From NCBI GenBank assembly GCA_937982565.1, contig CALJLN010000010.1, positions 62,001 through 126,000 of the forward strand: DNA of 64,000 nt, written 5' to 3'. The notes below the pieces were generated by a model. That model saw nothing but the letters and a program-made list of their open reading frames with translations. It did not search any database and had not been told where the DNA came from. The DNA is from UBA2421 sp002343075. GTDB lineage: Bacteria; Planctomycetota; Phycisphaerae; Tepidisphaerales; Tepidisphaeraceae. The stretch's first letter is position 1. Each line of letters starts with the position of its first letter. Positions 8,360 through 16,698 of this stretch are shown here, piece after piece. The position numbers and the translations under genes were made by a program.

Positions 8360-9118
8360 TCAACCGCGTATATTGATCGTTTTCGGGGGAGCGTTCGGAT
8401 TCGGATTTCCGGAGTCCTGAACGTAAAGGGCCATCCCAACAGCTCCGTCCATGTACAGGACATTAATCGCCCCACGGCGACGATTGCTGTTTCCCTCCTC
8501 GACACCAACGGTCACTCTCCGACCGTATCGATGGGGGAACCGCCATTCGATAGCCTGCAACACCGGAATCTGATCGCCCGTACCACGCCTCGCACCACTT
8601 CGAAACGGCTCGTTTGCAAAGTTATCGTAGACCCAAAAGACGTTCTGATTCTTGACGTTCTTTCGCTGTGCGCTTGTCCAGCCAGTGGTCGTCGTGGCCC
8701 AAATGTAGGTGTTCTTGTACGAGACCATCTTCTCGCCCTGAGCTGGGCAAGTCCAAACCCCGGGGGCAAACTTCATGTAACCTCGCTCATCAAACAGCGC
8801 CGGCAATCCGTAGGTCTCGGGTGTACTGGTCGGGTCGGCAGGATTTACCTCGCCGGGGCCCCGACGGAACGGCGCACCACCCACCGCGTAGCTGTCCGGG
8901 TAGCGATCCTTATTGTCGTTAGCAAACATGCGCGTCGCATTGCCGATCTGTGCCAGATTGCTCTTACAGGCAACGAGGTTTGCCTGTTCGCGCGCTTTCC
9001 CTAACATCGGTAACAGCAACGAGATGAGAATTCCAATGATCCCGATGACGACCAGCAACTCCACCAGAGTGAACGCGCGAGTCGTGTCTGCAAGTTTTTG
9101 TTGTTCGGCGATTCCCAT
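8360..9118 (-). CDS. Type IV pseudopilin-like protein (prepilin N-terminal motif, DUF1559-like)
   Basis: The protein has a class III prepilin leader and helix: RAFTLVELLVVIGIIGILI at residues 14-32, with Ala rather than Gly before the processed Phe16 and the conserved Glu at +5 (E20). The globular part carries VACKSNLAQIGNATRMFAND, typical of the large planctomycete family of prepilin-like proteins, and near the end NVLYMDGAVG, a variant of their H-X9-DG motif. It should be processed by a prepilin peptidase and placed in a type II secretion or pilus-like assembly, or anchored by its helix. It sits between a PEP-CTERM gene 9 bp upstream and the peroxidase gene. Confidence 0.85.
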   Translation of the reverse strand: MGIAEQQKLADTTRAFTLVELLVVIGIIGILISLLLPMLGKAREQANLVACKSNLAQIGNATRMFANDNKDRYPDSYAVGGAPFRRGPGEVNPADPTSTPETYGLPALFDERGYMKFAPGVWTCPAQGEKMVSYKNTYIWATTTTGWTSAQRKNVKNQNVFWVYDNFANEPFRSGARRGTGDQIPVLQAIEWRFPHRYGRRVTVGVEEGNSNRRRGAINVLYMDGAVGMALYVQDSGNPNPNAPPKTINIRG

Positions 9119-9127
9119 CTGGCAATC

Positions 9128-10825
9128 TCAAGCGAACTGGCGATTTCGCAACCGAAGCATAAAGCACAGCGCCCCGATCAAAGCACCAGCGGTTGGTTCT
9201 GGGACGGAGCCTCGGGCTGCACCGGCGGGGGAAGTGGCGCCAAAATTGGCCGCGAGCGTGGTGAAGTCATTGAGGTCGACCAGTTCGTCGCCGGTAAAAT
9301 CGCCTTGCGTCCAAAGCCTGCCAGGCAAGCCAAAATTAGCAGCCAATGCGGTAAAATCGTCGAGATTGACGGACTTGTCCATGTCGGCATCGCCGTCCGG
9401 AAACACGTAAAACTGCTGCAATATCTTAACGTCCTTCCACGACACAACGTTGTTGCCATTCAGGTCAAACCGAAGCTTGGGCTGATCCGCAGCGATGATT
9501 CCACTTAGCGGCGTGGCGCTGGACAACGTCAGTGCCGATTTGAACAGCCCGATGTCGGCCTGATCAACTACATCATCACGATTGAAATCGCCGATTCTGA
9601 ATAAATACGCGCCGGCGACGTGGTTCACGCCGCTCGCTTCAGTGTACATCAGTTGAGGTACGGCAAACGAACCGGCGTTGCCCGTATATGTTGTAGATCG
9701 AATCTGCATCCGCAGGGTGTTCGAGTTGACACTCGGGCTTGCCTCTGGGGCAAAATTGGCGCGGCGTTCTTCGTAGCCCAGTACTTTGACGACTCGCCCC
9801 TCGGGATCGAGCCTGAAAATGCCCCGCCTAGCGGTGGCGGTGTTGTTGAAGTATAGATTCCCCCCGCCATCTGAGGCCATGCTGAATGACGTCATGTCGC
9901 TAGTCGGTTGCTCAAAAAATGAAGCAATCTCCGAAGCCGGGACATGAACTGTTCGAGCAGAGGTTGTGGTGCCGTCGTGGGTGATTTTGTCGATCCCGCC
10001 CACGTTACCGGTTGCCCCGCCGCCACGGAAGAAGATCGAATCGACCCCGCCACTGGCGATCACCGCAGGCTCGGTGTTCAAGTCGGTGTTCGTGGCGAGC
10101 AAACGAACTGGCGCACCAGTGACGGCACCCAACTTCCAGACACCCCCGAACGGTACTGCCGTATCGATGAAATAGATCGACTGACCGTCGCCTGACCAAG
10201 CGGGCTGTCGGCCGATATTGTTCGATGTCTCGGTGACTGCCGCGCCGGTGGCAGCCTGCAAGTCGGCGATTGTCACACGCTGCGTGAACACATCGGTGGC
10301 TATGGGGCCGACCGATTGCTGCAGATTGTATGTGTAGACTTTGTTTGATTTTTCGGGAAATCGAACCGCAGTAGCACCCGATCCAGATTGGACAATGGCT
10401 CCGGCGTCGGTAATCGCCGCCATCGAATAGGCAGGCAGTGTTCCCCCACCCGGGAGATTGATCGGAAGCGGGTTCAACAACATCGCGCTTGGCGTGGGTG
10501 ATCCGCCGCCCAAGTTGAGATCATTGTCCCGGTTGAATCGAAGCCACGAGGTGGCAAACACTTGAGTTTGAAACGCGACCGAACTCGCCGTGGGGTTGTC
10601 AACCCGCCGCAATTCCTGATCGCCGTTCGAGAAGCCGGCCACAAACATGCGATCATTGACAGGATCGTACCCAAAAGCAGCCAGCGGCGACGGCGACGGC
10701 ACCCCACCGACGGTGGCCACCTCTGGCAGTACAATCGTAAGGTTATCCACCTGCCCCATCGCCGCACCGTAAAATACGGCGAATGAAGCAAGCCCCATCG
10801 CGATTTTCACCCGCTGCATTTTCAT
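9128..10825 (-). CDS. Exported PEP-CTERM protein with dockerin/EF-hand-like repeats
   Basis: A 565-residue surface or periplasmic protein. The start at 10825 has a good Shine-Dalgarno (TTGGAG, about 6 bases upstream) and gives a signal peptide MKMQRVKIAMGLASFAVFYG. The central part looks like a beta-propeller of the TolB type (WSGDGQSIYFIDT, ASDGGGNLYFNN). Near the C-terminus are calcium-loop segments (GDFNRDDVVDQADIGLF, FDLNGNNVVSWKDVKIL, GDADMDKSVNLDDFTALAA, GDFTGDELVDLNDFTTLAA) typical of dockerin-like regions. The end is VPEPTAGALIGALCFMLRLR, a PEP-CTERM sorting signal for exosortase. Function unknown. The two last calcium loops are near-repeats of each other. Confidence 0.85.
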   Translation of the reverse strand: MKMQRVKIAMGLASFAVFYGAAMGQVDNLTIVLPEVATVGGVPSPSPLAAFGYDPVNDRMFVAGFSNGDQELRRVDNPTASSVAFQTQVFATSWLRFNRDNDLNLGGGSPTPSAMLLNPLPINLPGGGTLPAYSMAAITDAGAIVQSGSGATAVRFPEKSNKVYTYNLQQSVGPIATDVFTQRVTIADLQAATGAAVTETSNNIGRQPAWSGDGQSIYFIDTAVPFGGVWKLGAVTGAPVRLLATNTDLNTEPAVIASGGVDSIFFRGGGATGNVGGIDKITHDGTTTSARTVHVPASEIASFFEQPTSDMTSFSMASDGGGNLYFNNTATARRGIFRLDPEGRVVKVLGYEERRANFAPEASPSVNSNTLRMQIRSTTYTGNAGSFAVPQLMYTEASGVNHVAGAYLFRIGDFNRDDVVDQADIGLFKSALTLSSATPLSGIIAADQPKLRFDLNGNNVVSWKDVKILQQFYVFPDGDADMDKSVNLDDFTALAANFGLPGRLWTQGDFTGDELVDLNDFTTLAANFGATSPAGAARGSVPEPTAGALIGALCFMLRLRNRQFA

Positions 10826-11273
10826 GTTGACTCCAATCCAGAAACGAACCGACACCCGACCCGGCACGGCAACGAACACAAACCCAGAGCGCGACCTTCG
10901 CGCTTCGATTGCCTCCCCTGCCGGCCTTTGCTGCTCGGAATTTTAGCAACTCGGTTTCAAAACTCACTCAAAAAACCCGTCAGGTTATAGAATTTCTATT
11001 TAATTGAGACTAAATCTCAATTAATATCGAGGCTTCTTCGAGTTTGCAAGGCTCCGACTCCTTCGAGCCAGCCTGACCAACCCGCTGGCATAGCGATCGG
11101 CGCTTCGATCCTACATTCACCCCCCGCGTTGCGCTGGCGGTACTCGTTTTGCGCAGCGCCGAGCGCTTTTTACTGGAGAAGGCCGACCGATAAGCTCGCG
11201 CGCCGCGTCTTTCTTGCCTCGGCATTTTGCAGGCGCTGGTGCGCGCGACACCCGCCGCGGTAGACTCTGACTT
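10826..11273. other. 448-bp intergenic region between divergent genes
   Basis: Holds the 5' leader of the PEP-CTERM gene (minus strand) and the upstream region of the TIM-barrel gene (plus strand). The stretch 10930-11030 is clearly AT-richer than its surroundings and contains a perfect palindrome at 11000-11024. The PEP-CTERM leader includes a compact hairpin GCGCGA-AGG-TCGCGC (minus strand, about 10878-10892). No reading frame with protein-like composition was found. Confidence 0.6.
11000..11024. promoter_or_regulatory. Perfect inverted repeat, candidate operator
   Basis: Two 10-base arms, TTAATTGAGA and TCTCAATTAA, are separated by CTAAA. No T-run follows on either strand, so it does not look like a terminator. 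Its place in an AT-rich stretch of a divergent intergenic region fits a repressor or activator site. The regulator is unknown. Confidence 0.5.
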
Positions 11274-12116
11274 GTGCAAATGCCCCTCGCTTTTTCCACA
11301 AACGCCTTCAAGAAAAACACCTTGCACCAGGCGATCCAGTTCATCGCCGACATCGGCTATGCCGGCGTGGAACTCATGGCCGATCTACACCACGCCTACC
11401 CGCCAAACTTTGATGCCCAGGCCCGCGCCGAAACACGCGCATTGCTCGCCAAACACGGGATGACCGTAACCAACGTCAACGCGTTTACCCATTTTATCGA
11501 CGGCGACACTTATCACCCTACCTGGCTTGAAAACGACCCATCTCTTGTGCAAAAGCGCATTGATCACACCAACGCATGTCTGAAGATGGCGCGCGATTTT
11601 GAGTGCAGAACGGTGAGCATTCAGCCGGGCGGGCCGATGATCGGGTTCGCGAAGAGTTATGAACACGCCGCGGAGGAGTTCGCCGCAGCACTGTCGCAGT
11701 GCGTGGCGACCGCTCGAGAAACCGGCGTGACCATCGCTGTCGAGCCAGAGCCGGGCCTGCTGATCCAGACCGCGGACGAGTTTTTGAGGTTTAAGAACGC
11801 GTTTTTCAAGCACGATGATTGCGTTCAGATGAATTGCGACATCGGCCACCTGTTTTGCGTCGGCGACGACCCTGCGGAGGTGATTCGCAAGCTGCCACAG
11901 CATGTGGCGCATGTCCATTTGGAAGACATCGGTGCCAACCGCGTGCATCAGCACCTCACGCCGGGAAAGGGTGTCATCGATTTCGGCGAAATTTTTGCTG
12001 CGTTGCACGACATTGGGTATGCCGGAAACGTGACGGTCGAGCTTTACCCCTACGAAACCACCGCTGCGGGGGTGGCGAAGCTGGCTTGGGAACACTTGAA
12101 CAGGCGTGAGGGATGA
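11274..12116 (+). CDS. Sugar phosphate isomerase/epimerase-like TIM-barrel protein
   Basis: A 280-residue xylose-isomerase-like TIM barrel (AP endonuclease 2 superfamily). It begins MPLAFSTNAFKKNTLHQAIQFI and shows the metal-site strands of the family: YAGVELMAD, VTIAVEPEPG, MNCDIGHLF and HVHLEDIGANRVHQHLTPGKG with GVIDFGEIFAALHDIGYAG. Likely a divalent-metal-dependent sugar isomerase or epimerase of the cytoplasm; the substrate cannot be named. The start is GTG at 11274, with an in-frame ATG two codons later. Downstream genes (zinc ribbon, lysA) are close and on the same strand. Confidence 0.85.
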   Translation: MQMPLAFSTNAFKKNTLHQAIQFIADIGYAGVELMADLHHAYPPNFDAQARAETRALLAKHGMTVTNVNAFTHFIDGDTYHPTWLENDPSLVQKRIDHTNACLKMARDFECRTVSIQPGGPMIGFAKSYEHAAEEFAAALSQCVATARETGVTIAVEPEPGLLIQTADEFLRFKNAFFKHDDCVQMNCDIGHLFCVGDDPAEVIRKLPQHVAHVHLEDIGANRVHQHLTPGKGVIDFGEIFAALHDIGYAGNVTVELYPYETTAAGVAKLAWEHLNRREG

Positions 12117-12128
12117 AAGGGGTGAGGC

Positions 12129-12530
12129 GTGAGGGCGAAACCGCATCAGTATCACCTATCACTACGGCATCCAGCCATCAATTCGCTCTCAAAAGAGGAG
12201 CGCACGCGCCTCACCGCCGCTAGTGCTGGCCGCATCGATACATGGCGACACAAGCTCGCCTTTATTGTTTGGATGGCAGTGCACATCGCTGCAGTTTTAG
12301 TACCCGCTTACGGGCCCACCAGCGTCAGGATCGTGACAAAAATAGCGTTGATCGCTGCAACTTGGGGATTGTTTTTTTTGTTTGTTATGCGCCCCGCACA
12401 AGCCCGCGCAGCACGAGCGATTTTAAAACAAATTGGTGGATACTGCCTTCAATGTGGCTACGATCTTCGCGCCAGTGCGGGCCGATGCCCAGAATGCGGA
12501 ACTGAAATTCCCGAATCGAAGGCGAGCTAG
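12129..12530 (+). CDS. Small membrane protein with C-terminal zinc ribbon
   Basis: A 133-residue protein with two membrane helices (about residues 43-61 and 67-86) followed by a cytoplasmic-type zinc ribbon CLQCGYDLRASAGRCPECG at 105-123. The paired CxxC ribbon with 'CGYDLR' is common in small membrane proteins of planctomycetes; no function is established. GTG start at 12129. An 11-base direct repeat (AGGCGTGAGGG at 12102 and 12125) spans the end of the previous gene and this start. It is 3 bp upstream of lysA, suggesting co-transcription. Confidence 0.7.
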   Translation: MRAKPHQYHLSLRHPAINSLSKEERTRLTAASAGRIDTWRHKLAFIVWMAVHIAAVLVPAYGPTSVRIVTKIALIAATWGLFFLFVMRPAQARAARAILKQIGGYCLQCGYDLRASAGRCPECGTEIPESKAS

Positions 12531-12533
12531 AGA

Positions 12534-13817
12534 GTGGACTTTTTTAACTATAGGAATAACGAGCTTTACTGCGAAGACATCCCCGCTGCGAGGATTGCCG
12601 CCGAAGTCGGGACGCCGGTTTATGTCTACTCAAAGGCGACGTTTCTGCGGCATTATCATCAGGTAGCCGACGCATTTGCGCCGCTCGGAGCGACGATTTG
12701 TTACTCCATCAAATGCTGCGGAAACGTCAACATTTTGAAGATGCTCGCGCGCGAAGGATGCGGGTTTGACGTGACCAGCGCCGGCGAGCTTTTCCGCGCG
12801 CTGCGTGCGGGCGGCGATCCGAAGAAGATTATCTTCGCCGGAGTGGGCAAGAACGACGACGAGATCGCCGCGGGAATCAATGCTGGCATCGCTGCGTTTA
12901 ACTGCGAGAGTGAAGCCGAGATTGAGAACATCGACCGAATCGCCGGCGCGCTCGGCAAGACCGTGGTTGGCGCGCTGCGCGTCAACCCCGATGTCGATCC
13001 GAAAACACATGCCAAAACCACTACCGGTAAAAAGGAAAGCAAGTTTGGCGTGGATATCGATCGCGCCGAGCGCGTCTTCGAGCGCTATCGCAGCCTCGCA
13101 CACTTCCGGCTCGCCGGTGTGCACACCCACATCGGCTCGCCGGTGCTCGAAGTGCAGCCGTACGTGGAAGCGGCACAGAAGGTGATCGACCTAATCGACC
13201 GCCTGACCGCCCGCGGGCACAAGATCGAGTGGTTCGACGTCGGCGGTGGGTTTGGCGTCAATTACACTTCACTCACACAAGCCAAGCCAGTGAGCGAGCA
13301 CGCCAAGCTCCTTGTGCCGCTGCTGAAGAACAAACCGTACAAAATCGCGTTTGAGCCGGGCCGATACATCGCCGGCAACGCGGGGATCATGCTCACGCGG
13401 GTGCAGTATCGAAAGACCGGCGGCAGCAAGCACTTTGTGATTGTAGATGCAGGAATGAACGACCTGATCCGGCCGACGCTGTACGAGGCCTATCACCACA
13501 TCTGGCCCGCGAAGATTCGCGATATCGACACGCCCGGATCGCGGACGAAAGACGCCCCGCCGGCGGATGCGGAGGTGGTGGATATCGTCGGCCCGGTGTG
13601 CGAGACCGGCGACTACTTCGCGCTCGACCGCCGCCTGCCGCCGACGCAGCGTGGCGACCTTCTCGCGGTTTTCACCGCCGGGGCATACGGGTTTGCGATG
13701 GCAAGCAATTACAACAACCGCCCTCGCCCGCCCGAGGTGCTGGTTGGTGGCTCGACATACACGGTCATTAGAAAGCGGGAAACGCTGGAGGATCTGGTGC
13801 GGCCGGAGGAGGCATGA
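12534..13817 (+). CDS. lysA: Diaminopimelate decarboxylase
   Basis: LysA decarboxylates meso-diaminopimelate to L-lysine, the last step of lysine synthesis. The 427-residue protein is a type III PLP enzyme: the PLP lysine is K60 in CYSIKCCGN, the phosphate-binding glycines lie in WFDVGGGFGVNY, the substrate-binding region is FEPGRYIAGNAG, and the catalytic cysteine is in GPVCETGDYFA. The N-terminus YCEDIPAARIAAEVGTPVYV is characteristic. GTG start at 12534, immediately after the zinc-ribbon gene. Its TGA overlaps an ATG (ATGA) of a small, apparently broken gene. Confidence 0.95.
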   Translation: MDFFNYRNNELYCEDIPAARIAAEVGTPVYVYSKATFLRHYHQVADAFAPLGATICYSIKCCGNVNILKMLAREGCGFDVTSAGELFRALRAGGDPKKIIFAGVGKNDDEIAAGINAGIAAFNCESEAEIENIDRIAGALGKTVVGALRVNPDVDPKTHAKTTTGKKESKFGVDIDRAERVFERYRSLAHFRLAGVHTHIGSPVLEVQPYVEAAQKVIDLIDRLTARGHKIEWFDVGGGFGVNYTSLTQAKPVSEHAKLLVPLLKNKPYKIAFEPGRYIAGNAGIMLTRVQYRKTGGSKHFVIVDAGMNDLIRPTLYEAYHHIWPAKIRDIDTPGSRTKDAPPADAEVVDIVGPVCETGDYFALDRRLPPTQRGDLLAVFTAGAYGFAMASNYNNRPRPPEVLVGGSTYTVIRKRETLEDLVRPEEA

Positions 13818-14072
13818 TCACAGTTCGACCCATCGATCAAGCCAGACGGGCGTGGGATAACTGGCCAAGATTATCGCTCAAGCGGAAGCTGCAACTTTCG
13901 GACGTATGGAAGCACTGCCAGGGCCTCGCCGCCAGCGGCGGCCTTTGAGGCAATCGCGATCGGCGAGACCATCCGAGTGCGAGTTCCGGGCGATTCCGCG
14001 CTACGACTCTACTTTGTTCGCCACAGCTTTGAAGAAGTGCACCTCACCCGAATCGCGGTGCTCGCAGGCTAG
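13814..14072 (+). pseudogene. Probable frameshifted small gene between lysA and the XRE regulator
   Basis: An ATG at 13814 overlaps the lysA stop (ATGA) and opens 44 codons beginning MITVRPIDQARRAWDNWP and ending at a TGA (13946-13948). In the next frame, from about 13941, protein-like coding continues (FEAIAIGETIRVRVPGDS, then LRLYFVRHSFEEVHLTRI) to a TAG at 14070-14072. Removing the frame difference near 13940 would give one protein of about 86 residues. I do not recognise the family; its place just before an XRE-type gene would suit a RelE/ParE/HigB-like toxin of a toxin-antitoxin pair, but that is a guess. A sequencing error is an alternative explanation. Confidence 0.4.
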
Positions 14073-14125
14073 ATTTGGGCAAAAGCTCGGGTCGACAAAA
14101 TTAGCATTTATGTTAATGGCTAAGC

Positions 14126-14581
14126 ATGGCAGTTCGCACCACCAAAGTTCGCAATGTTCCGAGCCCCGTCTATCCCTACCCGCGCGGGCAGGCAAAACTG
14201 CCGCAGAATGAGCTACAAGCGGAAGTTCGCCGGTGGGGTCATACCGAGAAGGGAAAATACACGATCGAGAAGGTCAAGGAGGGCGATCCGGTCGACGGCA
14301 TCGACATCGACCACGAGGTGACCTCAACGGGCGATGTTTCTGCACGCGACGACGCGGACTATTACTTCGACGAAGGCGCACCCGCACGTTTCGCCGCAGA
14401 AAAGCTGAAGTGGCTTGCTGCGCAGCTAGATCTCACTCAGAAAGAAATCGCCAAGCGCGTCGGTGTGTCCGCGGTGGTGATTAATCGGATTTTTAAGAAC
14501 CCAGATCGTTCAAGCGTGGCAACACTGCGGAAGATCGCCAAAGCAATGGGCGTGAAGCTGACAGAATTGATTCACGATTGA
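14126..14581 (+). CDS. XRE-family helix-turn-helix regulator or antitoxin
   Basis: The 151-residue protein has a C-terminal Cro/CI-type HTH (about residues 93-148): AAQLDLTQKEIAKRVGVSAV for the first helices, then VINRIFKNPDRSSVATLRKI. The N-terminal 90 residues are polar with no clear fold (HEVTSTGDVSARDDADYYFD) and might bind a partner. The likely role is DNA-binding repression, possibly as antitoxin for the broken gene immediately upstream. Start at ATG 14126, no clear Shine-Dalgarno. The last codons overlap a possible longer form of the next gene. Confidence 0.75.
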   Translation: MAVRTTKVRNVPSPVYPYPRGQAKLPQNELQAEVRRWGHTEKGKYTIEKVKEGDPVDGIDIDHEVTSTGDVSARDDADYYFDEGAPARFAAEKLKWLAAQLDLTQKEIAKRVGVSAVVINRIFKNPDRSSVATLRKIAKAMGVKLTELIHD

Positions 14582-14601
14582 GTTTTCGGCACACTGGCGG
14601 C

Positions 14602-15141
14602 ATGTCCGCCCCACCGCCGCCTTATTCGACCGGGCCTTACGACCAACCGCCTTACCCGCCGCAGTATCCGCCTCCACCCGGCGGTGCGCTTCCTTATGCG
14701 GGATACGATATCCAGCGCATTACGGACGATTCGCACTTGAATCTGCTCTCGATCTTCCACTATGTCTGCGGCGGCATGCTTGCGCTGTTCGCCTGCGTTC
14801 CGATCATCCACATTATTCTGGGCGTTATGATGGTCTCGGGGAAGTTTCAACAGCCTGCCAACGCTCCGAATAGCCAGCAGATGGACGCCGCATTCGGATA
14901 TTTTTTCATTGTCGGTGGCTCGTTTGCCGTGCTGATTGGCTGGACGGCCGCCATTTGTATAGCGCTCGCTGGCCGGGCGATTCGCTGGCGAAGGTGGCGT
15001 TTGTTTACGCTCGTCATGGCGGGGATCAGCTGCATGTTTATGCCATTCGGAACGGTCTTAGGCGTGTTTACGCTGATTGTCTTGCTGCGGCCCAGCGTTG
15101 CGGCGCAATATGCAGCGGCGAATCCGATTAAACCGAACTAG
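14602..15141 (+). CDS. Proline-rich membrane protein of unknown function
   Basis: A 179-residue protein with a cytoplasmic-type Pro/Tyr-rich N-terminus (SAPPPPYSTGPYDQPPYPPQ at the start) followed by three or four hydrophobic helices: YVCGGMLALFACVPIIHIIL, YFFIVGGSFAVLIGWTAAIC and FTLVMAGISCMFMPFGTVLG. The arrangement resembles small planctomycete membrane proteins with a proline-rich tail, without known function. The ATG at 14602 is preferred over a TTG at 14578 that would overlap the XRE gene. Confidence 0.65.
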   Translation: MSAPPPPYSTGPYDQPPYPPQYPPPPGGALPYAGYDIQRITDDSHLNLLSIFHYVCGGMLALFACVPIIHIILGVMMVSGKFQQPANAPNSQQMDAAFGYFFIVGGSFAVLIGWTAAICIALAGRAIRWRRWRLFTLVMAGISCMFMPFGTVLGVFTLIVLLRPSVAAQYAAANPIKPN

Positions 15142-15156
15142 CCACGCGAGGTGCAC

Positions 15157-15837
15157 ATGCAGCGACAACCCGAGCCTGAAGTTATGGACCTTGAGGCCGA
15201 GGTGAAGGCCTATGCGGAAGCGGGATTTGACGAGGTAAACCAGCGATTTGTCGGCCGCCTGCTGGAACTCACCGGCGATCGCGCCAAGTGCGACTGCATC
15301 GACCTTGGCTGCGGACCGGGCGACATTGCAATGCGTGTGGCCCGCGCGCGGCCACACTGGCACATCACCGCGGTCGATGCTAGCCGGCCAATGCTGCAGT
15401 GCGCTTCCGATGCAGCGGCCAGAAGCGGCCTTTCCAGCCAAATCGTCTGGCAGGAAGCCGACGCCAAGTTGTTGCCATTTGATGCCGGCTCGTTTGATGT
15501 GATTTACTCCAATAGCCTGCTGCACCATATCACCGACGCCACCGCTGTGTGGCGGGAAATCAAGCGCATCGCCCAACCCGGGGCAACAATCTTCCTGCGC
15601 GACCTTTATCGGCCCGCCGACGAAGCTGCGGCGCGGGCGATCGTTGAATCGCACGCCCGTGGTGAATCGGACTTGCTGCGAGAAGAGTTTTATCGTTCGC
15701 TGCTGTCGGCCTACTCGGCTGAGGAGATTGGGGCACAATTGGGCGCGGTACCGCTGGAGGGCCTGCAGGTGGAGATTGTGAACGATCGGCACATTGATGT
15801 GTTCGGTCGCGCGGATATATACGCTCGCCGTTCGTAG
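15157..15837 (+). CDS. Class I SAM-dependent methyltransferase
   Basis: The 226-residue product has SAM-binding motif I DLGCGPGD at residues 49-56, motif II with the acidic end of strand 2 (ITAVDASRPML), and LLPFDAGSFDVIYSNSLLHH, typical of the Methyltransf_11 group. The start at ATG 15157 is supported by GAGGTG five bases upstream; a GTG two codons earlier is possible. Substrate unknown. It stands between a membrane-protein gene and a creatininase-family gene on the same strand, with no revealing context. Confidence 0.85.
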   Translation: MQRQPEPEVMDLEAEVKAYAEAGFDEVNQRFVGRLLELTGDRAKCDCIDLGCGPGDIAMRVARARPHWHITAVDASRPMLQCASDAAARSGLSSQIVWQEADAKLLPFDAGSFDVIYSNSLLHHITDATAVWREIKRIAQPGATIFLRDLYRPADEAAARAIVESHARGESDLLREEFYRSLLSAYSAEEIGAQLGAVPLEGLQVEIVNDRHIDVFGRADIYARRS

Positions 15838-15852
15838 CACTAAACTCGGGGT

Positions 15853-16638
15853 ATGACCACCGAATCTGCCGGCCCGCGCGAGTTTGTGCTTCTCGAAGCC
15901 AACTACAAGCAACTGCTTGACCGCCGCCCGAATGTTGCCGTTCTGCCGTGGGGCGCAACAGAGGCACATGGCTTTCACCTGCCTCACGGCACCGACGTTA
16001 TTGAAGCAACGCAACTCGCCATCGCCGCAGCAGCGCGAGCGGCTTCGGTGGGCGCTAAGCCAATCGTGCTCCCGACGATTCCATTCGGCAATGACGAGCA
16101 GCAATTGGATCAGATCGCCACAATCAGCATCACCACCACCACCGCCGTGGCATTGCTGCGCGATGTGGTACGATCACTGGGAAAGCAGCAGATCGACCGG
16201 CTGATTATCATCAACGGCCACGGCGGCAATGAGTTTAAGCCGCTGATTCGCGATTTGCAGGGGGAGTTTGGCGTGCTGATTGTGCTGGTCAATCTGTTCC
16301 AGCTACACCCGTATCCATTTGATTCTGCCGTAGCAAACGCCGGCGACCATGCCGATGAAATGGAAACCAGTCTCTGCCTTTATCTCTGCCCGCAGTGGGT
16401 GAAGATGGATCAGGCGGGCACCGGGGCGCGCGTCCCCTTTGCGATCGAAGGGCTTTCCGCCGCCGGGGTGTGGACGCCTCGTCCCTGGGGCAAAACACAC
16501 CCCGATACCGGCAGCGGCGACCCCACTCACGCCACCGCGGCGAAGGGCGAGGCGTTTTTTGAGAAGCTCTGCCTGACTGTCGCTGAGATAATCACAAACC
16601 TCAGCCGGGCCAACAAAGGTGAATCGCCCTATCTATGA
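15853..16638 (+). CDS. Creatininase/MftE-family amidohydrolase
   Basis: A 261-residue metal-dependent hydrolase. Family motifs are intact: PWGATEAHGFHLPHGTD at 32-48 (metal ligands E37, H39, D48), IINGHGGNEFKPL (H123), and GDHADEMETS with E169/E171. Family members include creatinine amidohydrolase and the mycofactocin peptidase MftE; no other mycofactocin or creatine genes are visible, so the substrate is open. The gene is convergent with fliA and is followed by a hairpin at 16642-16669. Start at ATG 15853, 15 bp after the methyltransferase stop. Confidence 0.85.
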   Translation: MTTESAGPREFVLLEANYKQLLDRRPNVAVLPWGATEAHGFHLPHGTDVIEATQLAIAAAARAASVGAKPIVLPTIPFGNDEQQLDQIATISITTTTAVALLRDVVRSLGKQQIDRLIIINGHGGNEFKPLIRDLQGEFGVLIVLVNLFQLHPYPFDSAVANAGDHADEMETSLCLYLCPQWVKMDQAGTGARVPFAIEGLSAAGVWTPRPWGKTHPDTGSGDPTHATAAKGEAFFEKLCLTVAEIITNLSRANKGESPYL

Positions 16639-16641
16639 ATG

Positions 16642-16669
16642 ACAAGAGACCCGCGAACGGGCCTCTTGT
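16642..16669. terminator. Hairpin between convergent creatininase-family gene and fliA
   Basis: ACAAGAG pairs with CTCTTGT; after one mismatch, CCCG pairs with CGGG around a CGAA loop. It starts 4 bases after the plus-strand stop and lies 30 bases beyond the fliA stop. There is no long T-run on either side, so it may be a weak or bidirectional terminator. Confidence 0.55.
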
Positions 16670-16698
16670 GCGAAAACTCTGTAACCAGCAGGCCGCGC

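Noticed and set aside
15058..16104. A 348-codon minus-strand frame across the methyltransferase and creatininase genes
   Set aside because: Both plus-strand genes carry complete motifs; the minus frame does not resemble any protein.
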